This document shows positions 1 to 7,775 of a stretch of 34,826 bases of DNA, in pieces. Made by a program: the position numbers and the translations under genes. Origin of the DNA: Bacteroidales bacterium (GTDB taxonomy: Bacteria > Bacteroidota > Bacteroidia > Bacteroidales > UBA932); the NCBI GenBank assembly GCA_017617655.1, contig JAFZVU010000066.1:1-34826 (forward strand), written 5' to 3'. Each line of letters opens with the position of its first letter. Position 1 is the stretch's first letter. The notes beneath the pieces were generated by a model. It saw only the letters and a list, made by a program, of their open reading frames with translations. It did no database searches and had not been told where the DNA came from.

Positions 1-856
1 GGAGCTTGTCTTCGATAGACGGGCAGTAGCGCGGACCGATGCCGACAATCTTGCCGGTAAAGAGCGGACTCTGGTCGAAGCCGCTGCGAAGGATCTCATG
101 CACTCTCTCGTTGGTGTGGACTATGTAGCAGTCTTTCTGGACACCCTTAGCCTGGATGGCGGAAGGTTCCGGCATGAAAGAAAAGCGCGCGGGGTTCTCA
201 TCACCCTTCTGAACGGTGAGTGAAGACAGGTCGATGGAGCGGGTGTCGATCCTCGGCGGAGTGCCGGTCTTCATGCGGGCCACCTTGATGCCTTCGGCGG
301 CCAGCTGCTCTCCAAGCCCGAAGCTCGACAGTTCTCCTATGCGGCCGCCCACAGTTGTCTGCTGGCCGATGAAAAGCTTGCCGTTTAGGAATGTTCCGGC
401 GGTGATGATGACGGCCCGGGCGCTGAACGAAGTGCCAAGCTGCGTTTCCACACCATATATCTTCTTGTCGCGGATGGTCAGTCTGGTGACTACATCCTGC
501 CAGATGTCGAGGTTTTCAGTGTTCTCCAGCACTTGCCTCCAGTTCAGAGTGTAGAGGGTCTTGTCGCACTGCGCACGGGGGCTCCACATGGCCGGGCCTT
601 TGCTCATATTGAGCATGCGGAACTGGATGGTGCTGCGGTCCGTCACTATGCCGGAAAAACCGCCCAATGCGTCTATTTCTCTGACTATCTGACCTTTAGC
701 TATTCCGCCGATGGCCGGGTTGCAGCTCATCTGGGCGATGTTCCTCATGTCCATCGTCACCAGAAGCACGCGGGCCCCCATCCGCGCCGCGGCGGTGGCA
801 GCTTCGCATCCGGCATGACCGGCTCCAACAACTATTATGTCGTAGTCAAAGGTCAT
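1..856 (-). CDS. mnmG: MnmG (GidA), tRNA uridine-5-carboxymethylaminomethyl modification enzyme, 3' end outside window
   Basis: FAD-dependent subunit of the MnmE-MnmG complex, which installs the carboxymethylaminomethyl group on wobble uridine U34 of certain tRNAs in the cytoplasm. The first 285 codons are visible, under half of the usual 620 or so. The protein starts MTFDYDIIVVGAGHAG; the dinucleotide-binding GAGHAG is at residues 11-16 and the family hallmark CNPAIGG at 45-51. A second hallmark, IGPRYCPSIEDKL, lies at about residues 270-284, right at the window edge. The ATG (856-854) overlaps the TGA stop of the upstream ybeY in an ATGA, so the two are surely co-transcribed and translationally coupled. 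The gene runs off the left end, so its completeness cannot be judged. Identification is very secure. Confidence 0.96.
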   Translation of the reverse strand, partial: MTFDYDIIVVGAGHAGCEAATAAARMGARVLLVTMDMRNIAQMSCNPAIGGIAKGQIVREIDALGGFSGIVTDRSTIQFRMLNMSKGPAMWSPRAQCDKTLYTLNWRQVLENTENLDIWQDVVTRLTIRDKKIYGVETQLGTSFSARAVIITAGTFLNGKLFIGQQTTVGGRIGELSSFGLGEQLAAEGIKVARMKTGTPPRIDTRSIDLSSLTVQKGDENPARFSFMPEPSAIQAKGVQKDCYIVHTNERVHEILRSGFDQSPLFTGKIVGIGPRYCPSIEDKL

Positions 857-1293
857 TTCTGGGTCTTGATCTCGTCAAGCAGGGCAAGGGCGTCGTTCTC
901 GGCGGCGCGCATCCGTTTCTGTTCAGCCTCGGTGAGGTCGTCATAGCCGGTGAGGTGGAGCAGGCCGTGCGCAATGACGCGGTGCAGCTCGCGGTCGAAT
1001 CCTTCGCCGTATTCCTCGCCGTTGGCGCGGACGGTGTCGACGCTGATGAAGATGTCGCCGTCTACCCTCTTTGATTCAGGATCTTCCCGGTTGTCGAAGG
1101 TGATGATGTCGGTGTAATAGTCGTGGCCGAGATACTGCTTGTTCATTTCAAGAAGATAGGCGTCGCTGCAGAAGATATAATTGATGTCGCCGACAGTGTA
1201 TCCGCCGCGCGCCGCAATCTCTTTTAACCATCTCTTGACAACGAGTTTGGAACGAAGATTGAAAGTAATGTCTTCCGAAAAGAAACAGATCAT
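853..1293 (-). CDS. ybeY: YbeY, rRNA maturation endoribonuclease
   Basis: Small (146 aa) single-strand-specific metal-dependent endoribonuclease used in 16S rRNA 3'-end maturation and ribosome quality control. The family signature HGLLHLTGYDD is at residues 109-119. The first two zinc ligands are H109 and H113; the third position, histidine in Escherichia coli (motif ending GYDH), is aspartate D119 here. From memory, Bacteroidota members often lack that third histidine, so I do not read this as inactivation. Length is normal for the family. It is the first gene of a minus-strand operon with mnmG, overlapping it by four bases. A 158-base gap separates it from the divergent mdh and must hold promoters for both. 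Confidence 0.93.
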   Translation of the reverse strand: MICFFSEDITFNLRSKLVVKRWLKEIAARGGYTVGDINYIFCSDAYLLEMNKQYLGHDYYTDIITFDNREDPESKRVDGDIFISVDTVRANGEEYGEGFDRELHRVIAHGLLHLTGYDDLTEAEQKRMRAAENDALALLDEIKTQK

Positions 1294-1299
1294 TAATAC

Positions 1300-1333
1300 T
1301 TTGATTTAACTTTAGAATAGTTTTGTATATTTG
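1300..1333 (+). promoter_or_regulatory. Promoter of mdh
   Basis: TTTG at 1300-1303 and TATATTTG at 1326-1333, separated by 22 bases, match the Bacteroidota sigma factor consensus with a slightly long spacer. Transcription from here would give a leader of roughly 110 bases before the mdh ATG at 1452. Confidence 0.6.
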
Positions 1334-1364
1334 CCCTTCTGAATTATAAGTATTCAGATTTGTG

Positions 1365-1372
1365 CAAAAGTA
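1365..1372 (-). promoter_or_regulatory. Possible -7 element of the ybeY-mnmG promoter
   Basis: On the minus strand this reads TACTTTTG, matching the Bacteroidota -7 consensus TAnnTTTG, about 72 bases upstream of the ybeY ATG. No TTTG lies at the ideal distance; the nearest (1400-1403) is 27 bases away, so the call is tentative. Confidence 0.4.
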
Positions 1373-1451
1373 ATAATTTTTTGACAAGGGTTGAAAGCAC
1401 AAAAAGGGTTGATAACAAATTAAAAATCGATAAACAAAAGAAAGTTTGAAT

Positions 1452-2395
1452 ATGTATAAAGTAACTGTCATCGGCGCCGGAATGTGGGTGCCACCTGCGC
1501 AAATGCAATCGCTCACCTCAACTGTGTAAGCGACATCGTATTGATTGATATCAAGGAAGGCCTTTCAGAAGGCAAGGCCATCGACATGATGCAGACCGCC
1601 AAGCTCTATGGCTTTGACTGCCGCATCAAAGGCGTGACCAACGACTATGCAGCAACGGCCGGCTCAGACGTCGTTCTCATCACCTCTGGTATTCCGCGCA
1701 AACCCGGCATGACCCGCGAAGAGCTCATCGGCGTAAATGCAGGCATTGTTAATTCCGTTATGAAGAATGCTCTCCAGTATTCTCCCGACGCAATTTTCAT
1801 CATCATCGCCAACCCGATGGACACCATGACTTATCTGACTTACAAGACCTCAGGTCTGCCTAAGAACAAAGTTATGGGTATGGGTGGCCAGCTCGACAGC
1901 AGCCGCTTCACTTACTACCTCAGCCAGGCTCTCGGCGCAGCCCCGAGCGACGTTGAAGGCATCGTAATCGGCGGCCACGGCGACACCACCATGATCCCTC
2001 TGATCAGCAAAGCCACTTACAAGTCACAGCCTGTCACCAAGCTCCTCAGCAAGGAAGCAGCTGACAAGGTCGTTGCCGACACAATGGTTGGCGGAGCAAC
2101 TATCACCGGCCTTCTCGGAACCAGCGCATGGTACGGCCCCGGTGCTGCAGCAGCCACTATGGTCAAGAGCATCATCCTCGACCAGAAGAAGATTTTCCCG
2201 TGCTGCACAGCTCTCGAAGGCGAATTCGGCCAGAACGACATCTGCATCGGCGTTCCCGCCGTACTCGGCAAGAACGGTGTAGAGAAGGTTGTAGAAATTG
2301 AACTTAACGAAGAAGAAAAAGCTGCTTTTGCAAAGAGCGCTGAGGCTGTCTCAAAGACTAACAAGGTGCTCAAGGACATGAACCTCGTTAAATAA
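1452..2395 (+). pseudogene. mdh: Malate dehydrogenase, frameshifted by one base near its start
   Basis: NAD-dependent malate dehydrogenase of the LDH-like type, interconverting malate and oxaloacetate in the branch feeding fumarate reduction. Translation from the ATG at 1452 gives MYKVTVIGAG, then the frame is lost at 1481-1483: one A is missing where GGA AAT would encode G-N of the GAGNVG nucleotide loop. The frame then reaches a stop near 1528. The other frame is open from 1484 for 303 codons and holds the remaining hallmarks: IDIKEG, GIPRKPGMTRE (substrate arginines), ANPMD, LDSSRF and the catalytic histidine in GGHGDTT. With the A restored the product would be 314 aa, normal for the family. 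A GTG at 1484 could start translation but would omit strand beta-1 and half the NAD loop, so an active product is unlikely. The intact remainder suggests a very recent mutation or a homopolymer error in the sequence. Family call very secure; real pseudogene status uncertain. Confidence 0.85.
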
Positions 2396-2433
2396 CGACG
2401 GGTAACTTCTCAACACATTTTATCAACAATAAT

Positions 2434-2464
2434 TTTGTTGAAAAAATTTTTCTTTCTAACTTTA
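2434..2464 (+). promoter_or_regulatory. Promoter of the TonB-family gene
   Basis: TTTG at 2434-2437, a 19-base spacer, then TAACTTTA at 2457-2464, one base off the TAnnTTTG consensus. Spacing is ideal. The ATG follows at 2505, so the gene can be transcribed independently of mdh. Confidence 0.65.
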
Positions 2465-2504
2465 CACACCGTACAATTTTAGAAAAAGAAAAAAATTAGA
2501 TAAG

Positions 2505-3194
2505 ATGGAAGTTAAGAAATCACCTAAAGCAGACCTTTCCAGGACCGTGACACTGTTCCGCGAGATCGGTTTCATCGTTGTTCTGGGTCTCGTGCTGCTG
2601 GCCTTTGAATGGCAGAGCAAAGAGAAAAAAGAATCTATCTTCGATCAGCAGGAGTCTGTTATCATCGAGGAAGAAATCATCCCTATTACTCAGGAAGAGC
2701 AAACTCCTCCGCCTGAGATGCCTAAGATCCCTGTCCTTTCAGATGCTATCGATATCGTTGATGATAACATCCAGGTTGATGACGCTGTGTTCTCATTCGA
2801 GGATGACGCCACTCTTGGTGTAGAAATCATGGACTATATCGAGACCGTTGAGGAGGAAGAGGTTGAAGAAGAAGCCATTCCGTTCGCATTGGTTGAGAAC
2901 AAACCTACTTTCCAGGGTGGTGATGCAAACACCTTCTCTAAATGGGTTAACTCTCGTCTCGAGTATCCCGAGATTGCCAAGGAAAACGGTATCCAGGGTC
3001 GTGTAACTCTCCAGTTCACGGTTAACACCGACGGTTCAGTTAGTGACGTCAAGGTGCTCCGTGGCGTGGACTCATCACTCGACAAGGAGGCCGTCAGGGT
3101 GGTTTCTAGCTCTCCGAAATGGAAACCGGGTATGCAGCGTGACAAACCTGTCCGCGTAACTTACACCTTCCCCGTGATTTTCCAGCTCCGCTAG
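2505..3194 (+). CDS. TonB-family energy transducer
   Basis: Inner-membrane-anchored periplasmic protein (229 aa) of the kind that passes proton-motive-force energy from ExbB-ExbD to TonB-dependent outer membrane receptors. A short cytoplasmic N-terminus is followed by one membrane segment at about residues 15-34 (FIVVLGLVLLAF). A very acidic linker (about 45-130) replaces the Pro-Lys-rich linker of enterobacterial TonB. The C-terminal TonB domain covers about 145-229, with the typical YPEIAKENGIQGRV and FPVIF segments. No exbB or exbD lies nearby, and several TonB paralogues are usual in Bacteroidota, so the partner receptor is unknown; the receptor at 26249 is a candidate only by presence. 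It has its own promoter and ends at a strong shared terminator. Confidence 0.9.
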   Translation: MEVKKSPKADLSRTVTLFREIGFIVVLGLVLLAFEWQSKEKKESIFDQQESVIIEEEIIPITQEEQTPPPEMPKIPVLSDAIDIVDDNIQVDDAVFSFEDDATLGVEIMDYIETVEEEEVEEEAIPFALVENKPTFQGGDANTFSKWVNSRLEYPEIAKENGIQGRVTLQFTVNTDGSVSDVKVLRGVDSSLDKEAVRVVSSSPKWKPGMQRDKPVRVTYTFPVIFQLR

Positions 3195-3214
3195 TACTCT
3201 TACCACTAGCAATG

Positions 3215-3250
3215 AAAGAGAGGCCCAGAAATGAGCCTCTCTTTTCTTTT
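3215..3250. terminator. Bidirectional intrinsic terminator between tonB and hflX
   Basis: AAAGAGAGGC (3215-3224) pairs perfectly with GCCTCTCTTT (3235-3244) around a 10-base loop. T-rich sequence follows on the plus strand and an A-rich stem base gives Us on the minus strand. It sits 21 bases after the tonB-family stop and directly after the hflX stop (3251-3249), so it can serve both convergent genes. Confidence 0.85.
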
Positions 3251-4412
3251 ACCAGAGAAAATTATTGAAAGGATAACGGCCAGCGTGAATTTCACTGACC
3301 ATCTTGTAGATGTCATTGCGGAGCTTCTCGATGCCGATCTTCTCCTTGGCACTGATAAAAATGCAAGGCGTATGCTCCTTCGCAATCCACATACTCTTCA
3401 TCTCCTCCAGAGTATAATTGCGCAGCGACTTCTCATCCAGACTGAACTCATCATACTCCTCATGCTGATAAGCATCAATCTTATTGAACACCATCAGACA
3501 AGGCTTGTCGCCAGCCCCTATATCCCGCAGCGTCCGCTCCACAGTCGCAATCTGATCCTCAAAACCAGGATGCGAAATATCCACCACATGCATCAGGATA
3601 TCACTCTGCCGCACCTCATCCAGAGTACTCTTGAAAGACTCAATCAGCTGCGTCGGCAGCTTGCGGATAAACCCGACAGTATCGCTCAGCAGGAAAGGCA
3701 CATTCTCGATTACAACCTTGCGGACAGTAGTATCAAGCGTCGCAAACAGCTTGTTCTCAGCAAAGACATTGCTCTTCGCCAGCAGATTCATGAGCGTACT
3801 CTTGCCCACATTGGTATAGCCCACCAGCGAAATACGCACCATCGAACCGCGATTGCCGCGCTGCGACTCCATCTGCCTGTCGATCTTGCGCAGCTGCTCC
3901 TTCAGGCGCGTAATCTTGTCGAGGACGATACGGCGGTCAGTCTCCAGCTGGCTCTCACCCGGTCCCCTCATGTTGATACCACCACGCTGACGCTCAAGGT
4001 GTGTCCACATACCCGTCAGACGCGGATATAGATACTGATATTGCGCAAGCTCTACCTGAGTCTTGGCGTATGCCGTAGCAGCCCTCTGTGCAAAAATGTC
4101 GAGAATCAGACCCGTACGGTCAATAACATTGACCTTCGTCTCCTTCTCGATATTGCGCATCTGCGAAGGCGTCAGCTCATCGTCGAAAATGATGTAATCC
4201 ACCTCGTGCTCCTGAACATACTGCTTGATCTCCTCGAGCTTGCCGGTGCCGAAATAGAAGCGCGTGTTGGGATGGTCCAGACGCTGTGTAAAACGGCGCA
4301 GCGTCGTCACCCCGGCCGTCAAAGCCAGGAATTCGAGCTCATCAAGGTACTCAGTAGCCGTCCGCTCACTGTCCTTGTCCCTTATAACCGCTGCCAATAC
4401 GCCCGTATCCAT
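3249..4412 (-). CDS. hflX: HflX, ribosome-associated GTPase
   Basis: GTPase that binds the 50S subunit and splits stalled or hibernating ribosomes. With the start chosen here the protein is 387 aa. It has an N-terminal HflX domain (RFYFGTGKLEEIK, then VDYIIFDDELTPSQ), the linker motif RGGINMRGPGESQLETDRR, and a G domain with G1 GYTNVGKST (about 198-206), G3 DTVGF (244-248), G4 NKID (310-313) and G5 SAK (354-356). The frame stays open to an ATG at 4463 (404 aa), but a TATCTTTG promoter element lies between the two candidate starts, and homologues begin just before the VLAAVI-like strand, so I prefer 4412. It is monocistronic and convergent with the tonB-family gene. Confidence 0.94.
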   Translation of the reverse strand: MDTGVLAAVIRDKDSERTATEYLDELEFLALTAGVTTLRRFTQRLDHPNTRFYFGTGKLEEIKQYVQEHEVDYIIFDDELTPSQMRNIEKETKVNVIDRTGLILDIFAQRAATAYAKTQVELAQYQYLYPRLTGMWTHLERQRGGINMRGPGESQLETDRRIVLDKITRLKEQLRKIDRQMESQRGNRGSMVRISLVGYTNVGKSTLMNLLAKSNVFAENKLFATLDTTVRKVVIENVPFLLSDTVGFIRKLPTQLIESFKSTLDEVRQSDILMHVVDISHPGFEDQIATVERTLRDIGAGDKPCLMVFNKIDAYQHEEYDEFSLDEKSLRNYTLEEMKSMWIAKEHTPCIFISAKEKIGIEKLRNDIYKMVSEIHAGRYPFNNFLW

Positions 4413-4420
4413 ATCAGTCA

Positions 4421-4428
4421 CAAAGATA
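4421..4428 (-). promoter_or_regulatory. Promoter -7 element of hflX
   Basis: Minus-strand TATCTTTG is an exact TAnnTTTG match, only 8 bases from the preferred ATG at 4412. Transcription would begin almost at the start codon, giving a leaderless or nearly leaderless mRNA. No clear TTTG upstream box was found. Confidence 0.5.
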
Positions 4429-4463
4429 CACAATAAATTAGATAACGGCCTCAGCCATATCAC

Positions 4464-4625
4464 CCGAAAAAGGTCTTAGCGCACAAGGTCTGTTAAAATA
4501 ACGCAGACCTTGTACACCTAAAATTCTCAACTTGTTTAAATTCAAAGGTTTACAAAATAATGGCGCGCAAGGCTTGCGCCTTTTTAGCAGACCTTGCGCA
4601 GATGCTCCACAAATCTTTGTTGGCT
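4464..4625. other. Non-coding stretch with inverted copies of the word CAGACCTTG
   Basis: No credible gene. ACAAGGTCTG (4483-4492) and CAGACCTTGT (4504-4513) form a perfect 10-bp stem with an 11-base loop. Further on, GCGCAAG (4565-4571) and CTTGCGC (4573-4579) are an inverted pair followed by five Ts. GCGCAAGG (4565-4572) can alternatively pair with CCTTGCGC (4592-4599), so two structures exclude each other. AGACCTT also occurs in the termini of repeat copy B (9280-9286), so this may be decayed repeat sequence. Function unknown. Confidence 0.5.
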
Positions 4626-4944
4626 AAGGAAAGAAGGTGTGAGGGAACATGGCCACCCCGGCCAGGGAACCGACGCGAGAGCGAGCAGAGAGGAAACTGG
4701 TTTCCTCTCTCGAGCGAAAAGGAGGAAACAGACGAAGTCTGTAACGGGGGGTGGCCTGCTGAATACGAGTTCTGCGTAAGTAGGACGAACTGGCGGCATC
4801 AGCCGCTAGCGGAGGCCGAGAGGGTAGCATGTGCTGATAGCAGGCCGAAGCGGCAGGGTTTGGGGCAGAGCCCCAGTAAAGTAGGCAGTAGGGGGGTACG
4901 AACGAGCGTAAGCGAGTGAGCTTCCCGAACGCCTTGCTTTCCTT
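4626..4944 (+). repeat. Structured intergenic repeat, copy A (long form)
   Basis: GC-rich, hairpin-dense element of 319 bases. Its ends are inverted: AAGGAAAGAAGG (4626-4637) against CCTT-G-CTTTCCTT (4932-4944), with one bulged G; the match extends outward to GCTAAGGAAAG / CTTTCCTTAGC (4623-4633, 4937-4947). Inside are AGAGAGGAAA/TTTCCTCTCT (4687-4710), ACAGAC-GAA-GTCTGT (4728-4742), GTTCTGC-GTAA-GTAGGAC (4769-4786), GCGGC-ATCA-GCCGC (4793-4806) and TGGGGC-AGA-GCCCCA (4861-4875). The part at about 4722-4815 aligns with copy B at 9191-9281, and parts align with the reverse complement of copy C. Open frames across it (for example 4560-4919) look accidental. It could be a MITE-like or REP-like mobile repeat or a structured RNA; nothing here identifies the agent that moved it. 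Confidence 0.8.
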
Positions 4945-5734
4945 AGCTTAACATAAAGGATTTAACTATCGATACGACAGTATCCGGCTGCTCGATGAAA
5001 GAATTGTGGCCGCTGTTTGGGACAATTTCAAAGCGCACCTTCGGGAAAGAATCCTTCATCTCGGCGATCTTCTCCATCGGCATGAAATTATCGTGATCAC
5101 CCATGATCGCCAGAACCGGCATCAGCGGATTCGCCATGAGATCACAACTGTCACCACGTTGCATCATACCCTTCAGGCAAGAAACAATACCCTCCGGATC
5201 ATGCGTATCACAAAGCTCGATAGTCTCAATAATCTTGTCATCGCAGCGCCTAAGATTCTCAGCATAATACATCTTCGGCACCGAAGCCTCCGCAATCGAC
5301 ATAAGCCTGCCGGCACGGATATCCTCAATCTCACGTGCCCGGTCCGCTGCCTTCGCAGCCGGATCAGGGTAAGGATTGCTGTGGATCAGCATCAGTCCCT
5401 CCACACACTCCGGAAACAACCTGCAGAACGCCAGAGCAGCATAGCCACCCATAGAATGGCCACCCACAAAAGCCTTCTGCACACCACATTTGTCCAGCAC
5501 ACCCTTAACCGTAGTCGCCATGAAATCCATGGTATTCACAGGAGCGCCGCTAGACAACCCGTGGCCCGGAAGATCGATAGTAATTACTCTGCAGAAATCC
5601 TTGAGAACATCGGCAAATTCGTTCCACACATACATCGTTTCAAGATAACCGTGAAGCAGGATAAGCGTCTTTTCACCCTTTCCTGAGTCATTGATGTGGA
5701 CGGGAACATTGCCGGCCGTTGCAAAAAATTCCAT
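4943..5734 (-). CDS. Alpha/beta-fold hydrolase
   Basis: Probable cytoplasmic serine hydrolase (263 aa) of the alpha/beta fold, substrate unknown. The oxyanion-hole motif LLHGY is near residues 27-31, the nucleophile elbow GHSMGG near 92-97, the acid is likely an aspartate in MGDHDNFMP (about 211-219), and the catalytic histidine is in NSGHNSF near 241. No signal peptide. The last codons, including the TAA stop (4945-4943), lie inside the inverted terminus of repeat copy A, so insertion of the repeat may have set the present C-terminus. It is divergent from frdA with only 91 bases between them. It could be an esterase, lipase or haloperoxidase-like enzyme; the sequence does not decide. Confidence 0.88.
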   Translation of the reverse strand: MEFFATAGNVPVHINDSGKGEKTLILLHGYLETMYVWNEFADVLKDFCRVITIDLPGHGLSSGAPVNTMDFMATTVKGVLDKCGVQKAFVGGHSMGGYAALAFCRLFPECVEGLMLIHSNPYPDPAAKAADRAREIEDIRAGRLMSIAEASVPKMYYAENLRRCDDKIIETIELCDTHDPEGIVSCLKGMMQRGDSCDLMANPLMPVLAIMGDHDNFMPMEKIAEMKDSFPKVRFEIVPNSGHNSFIEQPDTVVSIVKSFMLS

Positions 5735-5754
5735 ATCGGTATTTTTTATCGCCG

Positions 5755-5762
5755 CAAAATTA
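5755..5762 (-). promoter_or_regulatory. Possible -7 element of the hydrolase promoter
   Basis: Minus-strand TAATTTTG fits TAnnTTTG, 20 bases upstream of the ATG at 5734. No TTTG box at a proper distance. The frdA side has only the imperfect GATATTTG ending at 5792. Confidence 0.4.
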
Positions 5763-5825
5763 CAAATTATTCAAAAAAAGTACGGATATTTGTAAGAATC
5801 GAAATACCAACTAAAACAATCATAA

Positions 5826-7769
5826 ATGATCGAATTGAAATCACAAGTCCCCGATGGACCGTTGGCAGAAAAATGGACCAACCATAAGGCGCACATCAAA
5901 GTCGTCAGCCCTGCCAACAAGAAAAAACTCGACATAATCGTCATCGGCACCGGACTCGGAGGCGCATCAGCCGCCGCCACCCTTGGAGAACTTGGATACA
6001 ACGTCAAGATTTTCTGCATCAGCGACTCTCCCCGCCGCGCCCACTCAATCGCAGCCCAGGGAGGTATCAACGCCGCCAAGAACTACCAGAACGACAATGA
6101 CTCCATCTACCGTCTTTTCTACGACACCATCAAGGGCGGTGACTATCGCAGCCGTGAGGCCAACGTCTACCGTCTGGCTGAAGTGAGCAACAACATCATT
6201 GACCAGTGCGTAGCGCAGGGCGTTCCTTTCGCAAGGGATTACGGCGGACTGCTCGACAACCGTTCTTTCGGAGGTGCTCAGGTAAGCCGTACCTTCTATG
6301 CCCGCGGCCAAACCGGCCAGCAGCTGCTTCTCGGAGCATACGCCGCCCTCAACCGCCAGGTTGCTAAAGGCAAGGTGCAGAGCTTCCCGAGGCATGAGAT
6401 GCTCGACCTCGTCGTTATAAACGGCGAAGCCAAAGGCATCATCGCCCGCGACCTCACCACCGGCGAAATCAAACGTTTCGGCGCACATGCAGTGGTTCTG
6501 GCCACCGGCGGCTATGGAAACACCTACTTCCTCAGCACCAACGCCATGAACAGCAACGGTTCTGCCGCAATGCAGTGCTACCGCAAGGGTGCCTGCTTCG
6601 CAAACCCCTGCTTCGCACAGATCCACCCGACCTGCATCCCGGTTCACGGCGACCAGCAGAGCAAGCTGACCCTTATGTCAGAGTCGCTGCGTAACGACGG
6701 CCGCATCTGGGTTCCCAAGAAGCTGGAAGATGTGGAAGCCATCCGCAAAGGCACCAAGAAACCCAGCGACATCGCTGAAGAAGACCGCGACTACTACCTC
6801 GAGCGCAGATATCCTGCCTTCGGAAACCTCGTTCCCCGCGACGTGGCTTCAAGGGCAGCCAAGGAGCGCTGCGATGCCGGCTACGGCGTAAACGAGCAGG
6901 GTCTGGCCGTGTTCCTCGATTTCAAGACCTGCATGGAGCAGAAAGGCCGTGCATACATCGAGGAGAAATATGGAAACCTCTTCCAGATGTACGAGGAAAT
7001 CAACGACGTAGATCCTTACAAGGAGCCTATGATGATTTTCCCGGCCATCCACTATACCATGGGCGGCCTCTGGGTTGACTACAACCTGCAGACCACCATC
7101 CCCGGCCTCTACGCCATCGGCGAAGCCAACTTCTCTGACCACGGTGGAAACCGCCTCGGCGCTTCTGCCCTCATGCAGGGTCTGGCCGACGGTTATTTCA
7201 TCCTTCCTTACACTATCGGCGACTATCTGGCCAAGAAGATCCAGGAGCCCAAGGTTGACACCAACGCTCCGGAGTTCGAGCAAGCTGAGAAGGCTGTGAA
7301 GGAGAAGATTGACAAGCTGTTCTCTATCAAGGGTAAACGTACTGTCGACAGCATCCACAAGGAGCTTGGTCTCATTATGTGGAACAATGTCGGAATGGCC
7401 CGCAACGAGGCTGGCTTGAAGAAGGCTATCGAAGAGATCAGGGCTCTTAAGAAAGAATTCTGGACTAATGTTTTCGTTGACGGCGAGAATTCTCATTTCA
7501 ACCAGGAGCTTGAGAAGGCTCTGCGTGTTGCTGACTTCCTCGAAATCGGCGAACTGATGGCTATCGACGCTTTGAACCGCAAGGAGTCTTGCGGCGGTCA
7601 TTTCCGCGAGGAGATGCAGACTGAGGACGGCGAGACCAAGCGTGACGACAAGAACTTCATGTATGTTGCTGCCTGGGAGTACAAGGGCGAGGACAAAGAT
7701 CCGGAGCTTCATAAAGAACCGCTTGAATTCAAATATTGCACAGTTGCAACCCGTAACTATAAAGACTAA
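5826..7769 (+). CDS. frdA: Fumarate reductase/succinate dehydrogenase flavoprotein subunit A
   Basis: Catalytic flavoprotein (647 aa) interconverting fumarate and succinate at the cytoplasmic face of the inner membrane; in anaerobic Bacteroidales it normally works as fumarate reductase. The FAD-binding GTGLGG is at residues 41-46 and the covalent-FAD region [11 protein letters not shown] at 73-83 (H73 the likely attachment residue). HPT is at 267-269, SESLRNDG at 285-292 and RDVASRA at 338-344 (catalytic arginine region). [20 protein letters not shown] closes the FAD site. The long form with few gaps resembles the epsilon/Bacteroidota di-heme type. frdB follows after six bases. The cytochrome b subunit that usually precedes this gene is absent; a divergent hydrolase sits there instead. 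Confidence 0.96.
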   Translation: MIELKSQVPDGPLAEKWTNHKAHIKVVSPANKKKLDIIVIGTGLGGASAAATLGELGYNVKIFCISDSPRRAHSIAAQGGINAAKNYQNDNDSIYRLFYDTIKGGDYRSREANVYRLAEVSNNIIDQCVAQGVPFARDYGGLLDNRSFGGAQVSRTFYARGQTGQQLLLGAYAALNRQVAKGKVQSFPRHEMLDLVVINGEAKGIIARDLTTGEIKRFGAHAVVLATGGYGNTYFLSTNAMNSNGSAAMQCYRKGACFANPCFAQIHPTCIPVHGDQQSKLTLMSESLRNDGRIWVPKKLEDVEAIRKGTKKPSDIAEEDRDYYLERRYPAFGNLVPRDVASRAAKERCDAGYGVNEQGLAVFLDFKTCMEQKGRAYIEEKYGNLFQMYEEINDVDPYKEPMMIFPAIHYTMGGLWVDYNLQTTIPGLYAIGEANFSDHGGNRLGASALMQGLADGYFILPYTIGDYLAKKIQEPKVDTNAPEFEQAEKAVKEKIDKLFSIKGKRTVDSIHKELGLIMWNNVGMARNEAGLKKAIEEIRALKKEFWTNVFVDGENSHFNQELEKALRVADFLEIGELMAIDALNRKESCGGHFREEMQTEDGETKRDDKNFMYVAAWEYKGEDKDPELHKEPLEFKYCTVATRNYKD

Positions 7770-7775
7770 GGAACT

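Noticed and set aside
216..946. Plus-strand open frames of 112 and 137 codons
   Set aside because: They lie antisense to mnmG and the end of ybeY, whose motifs are unmistakable; their translations show no family features.
1452..1490. Programmed frameshifting in mdh
   Set aside because: There is no slippery heptamer, stop context or downstream structure, and mdh is not known to use recoding; mutation or sequence error is simpler.
4560..4919. A 119-codon plus-strand frame starting MARKACAFLADL
   Set aside because: It runs through the hairpin-dense repeat copy A; the translation is low in structure and the shared repeat core is not kept as protein in copy B.
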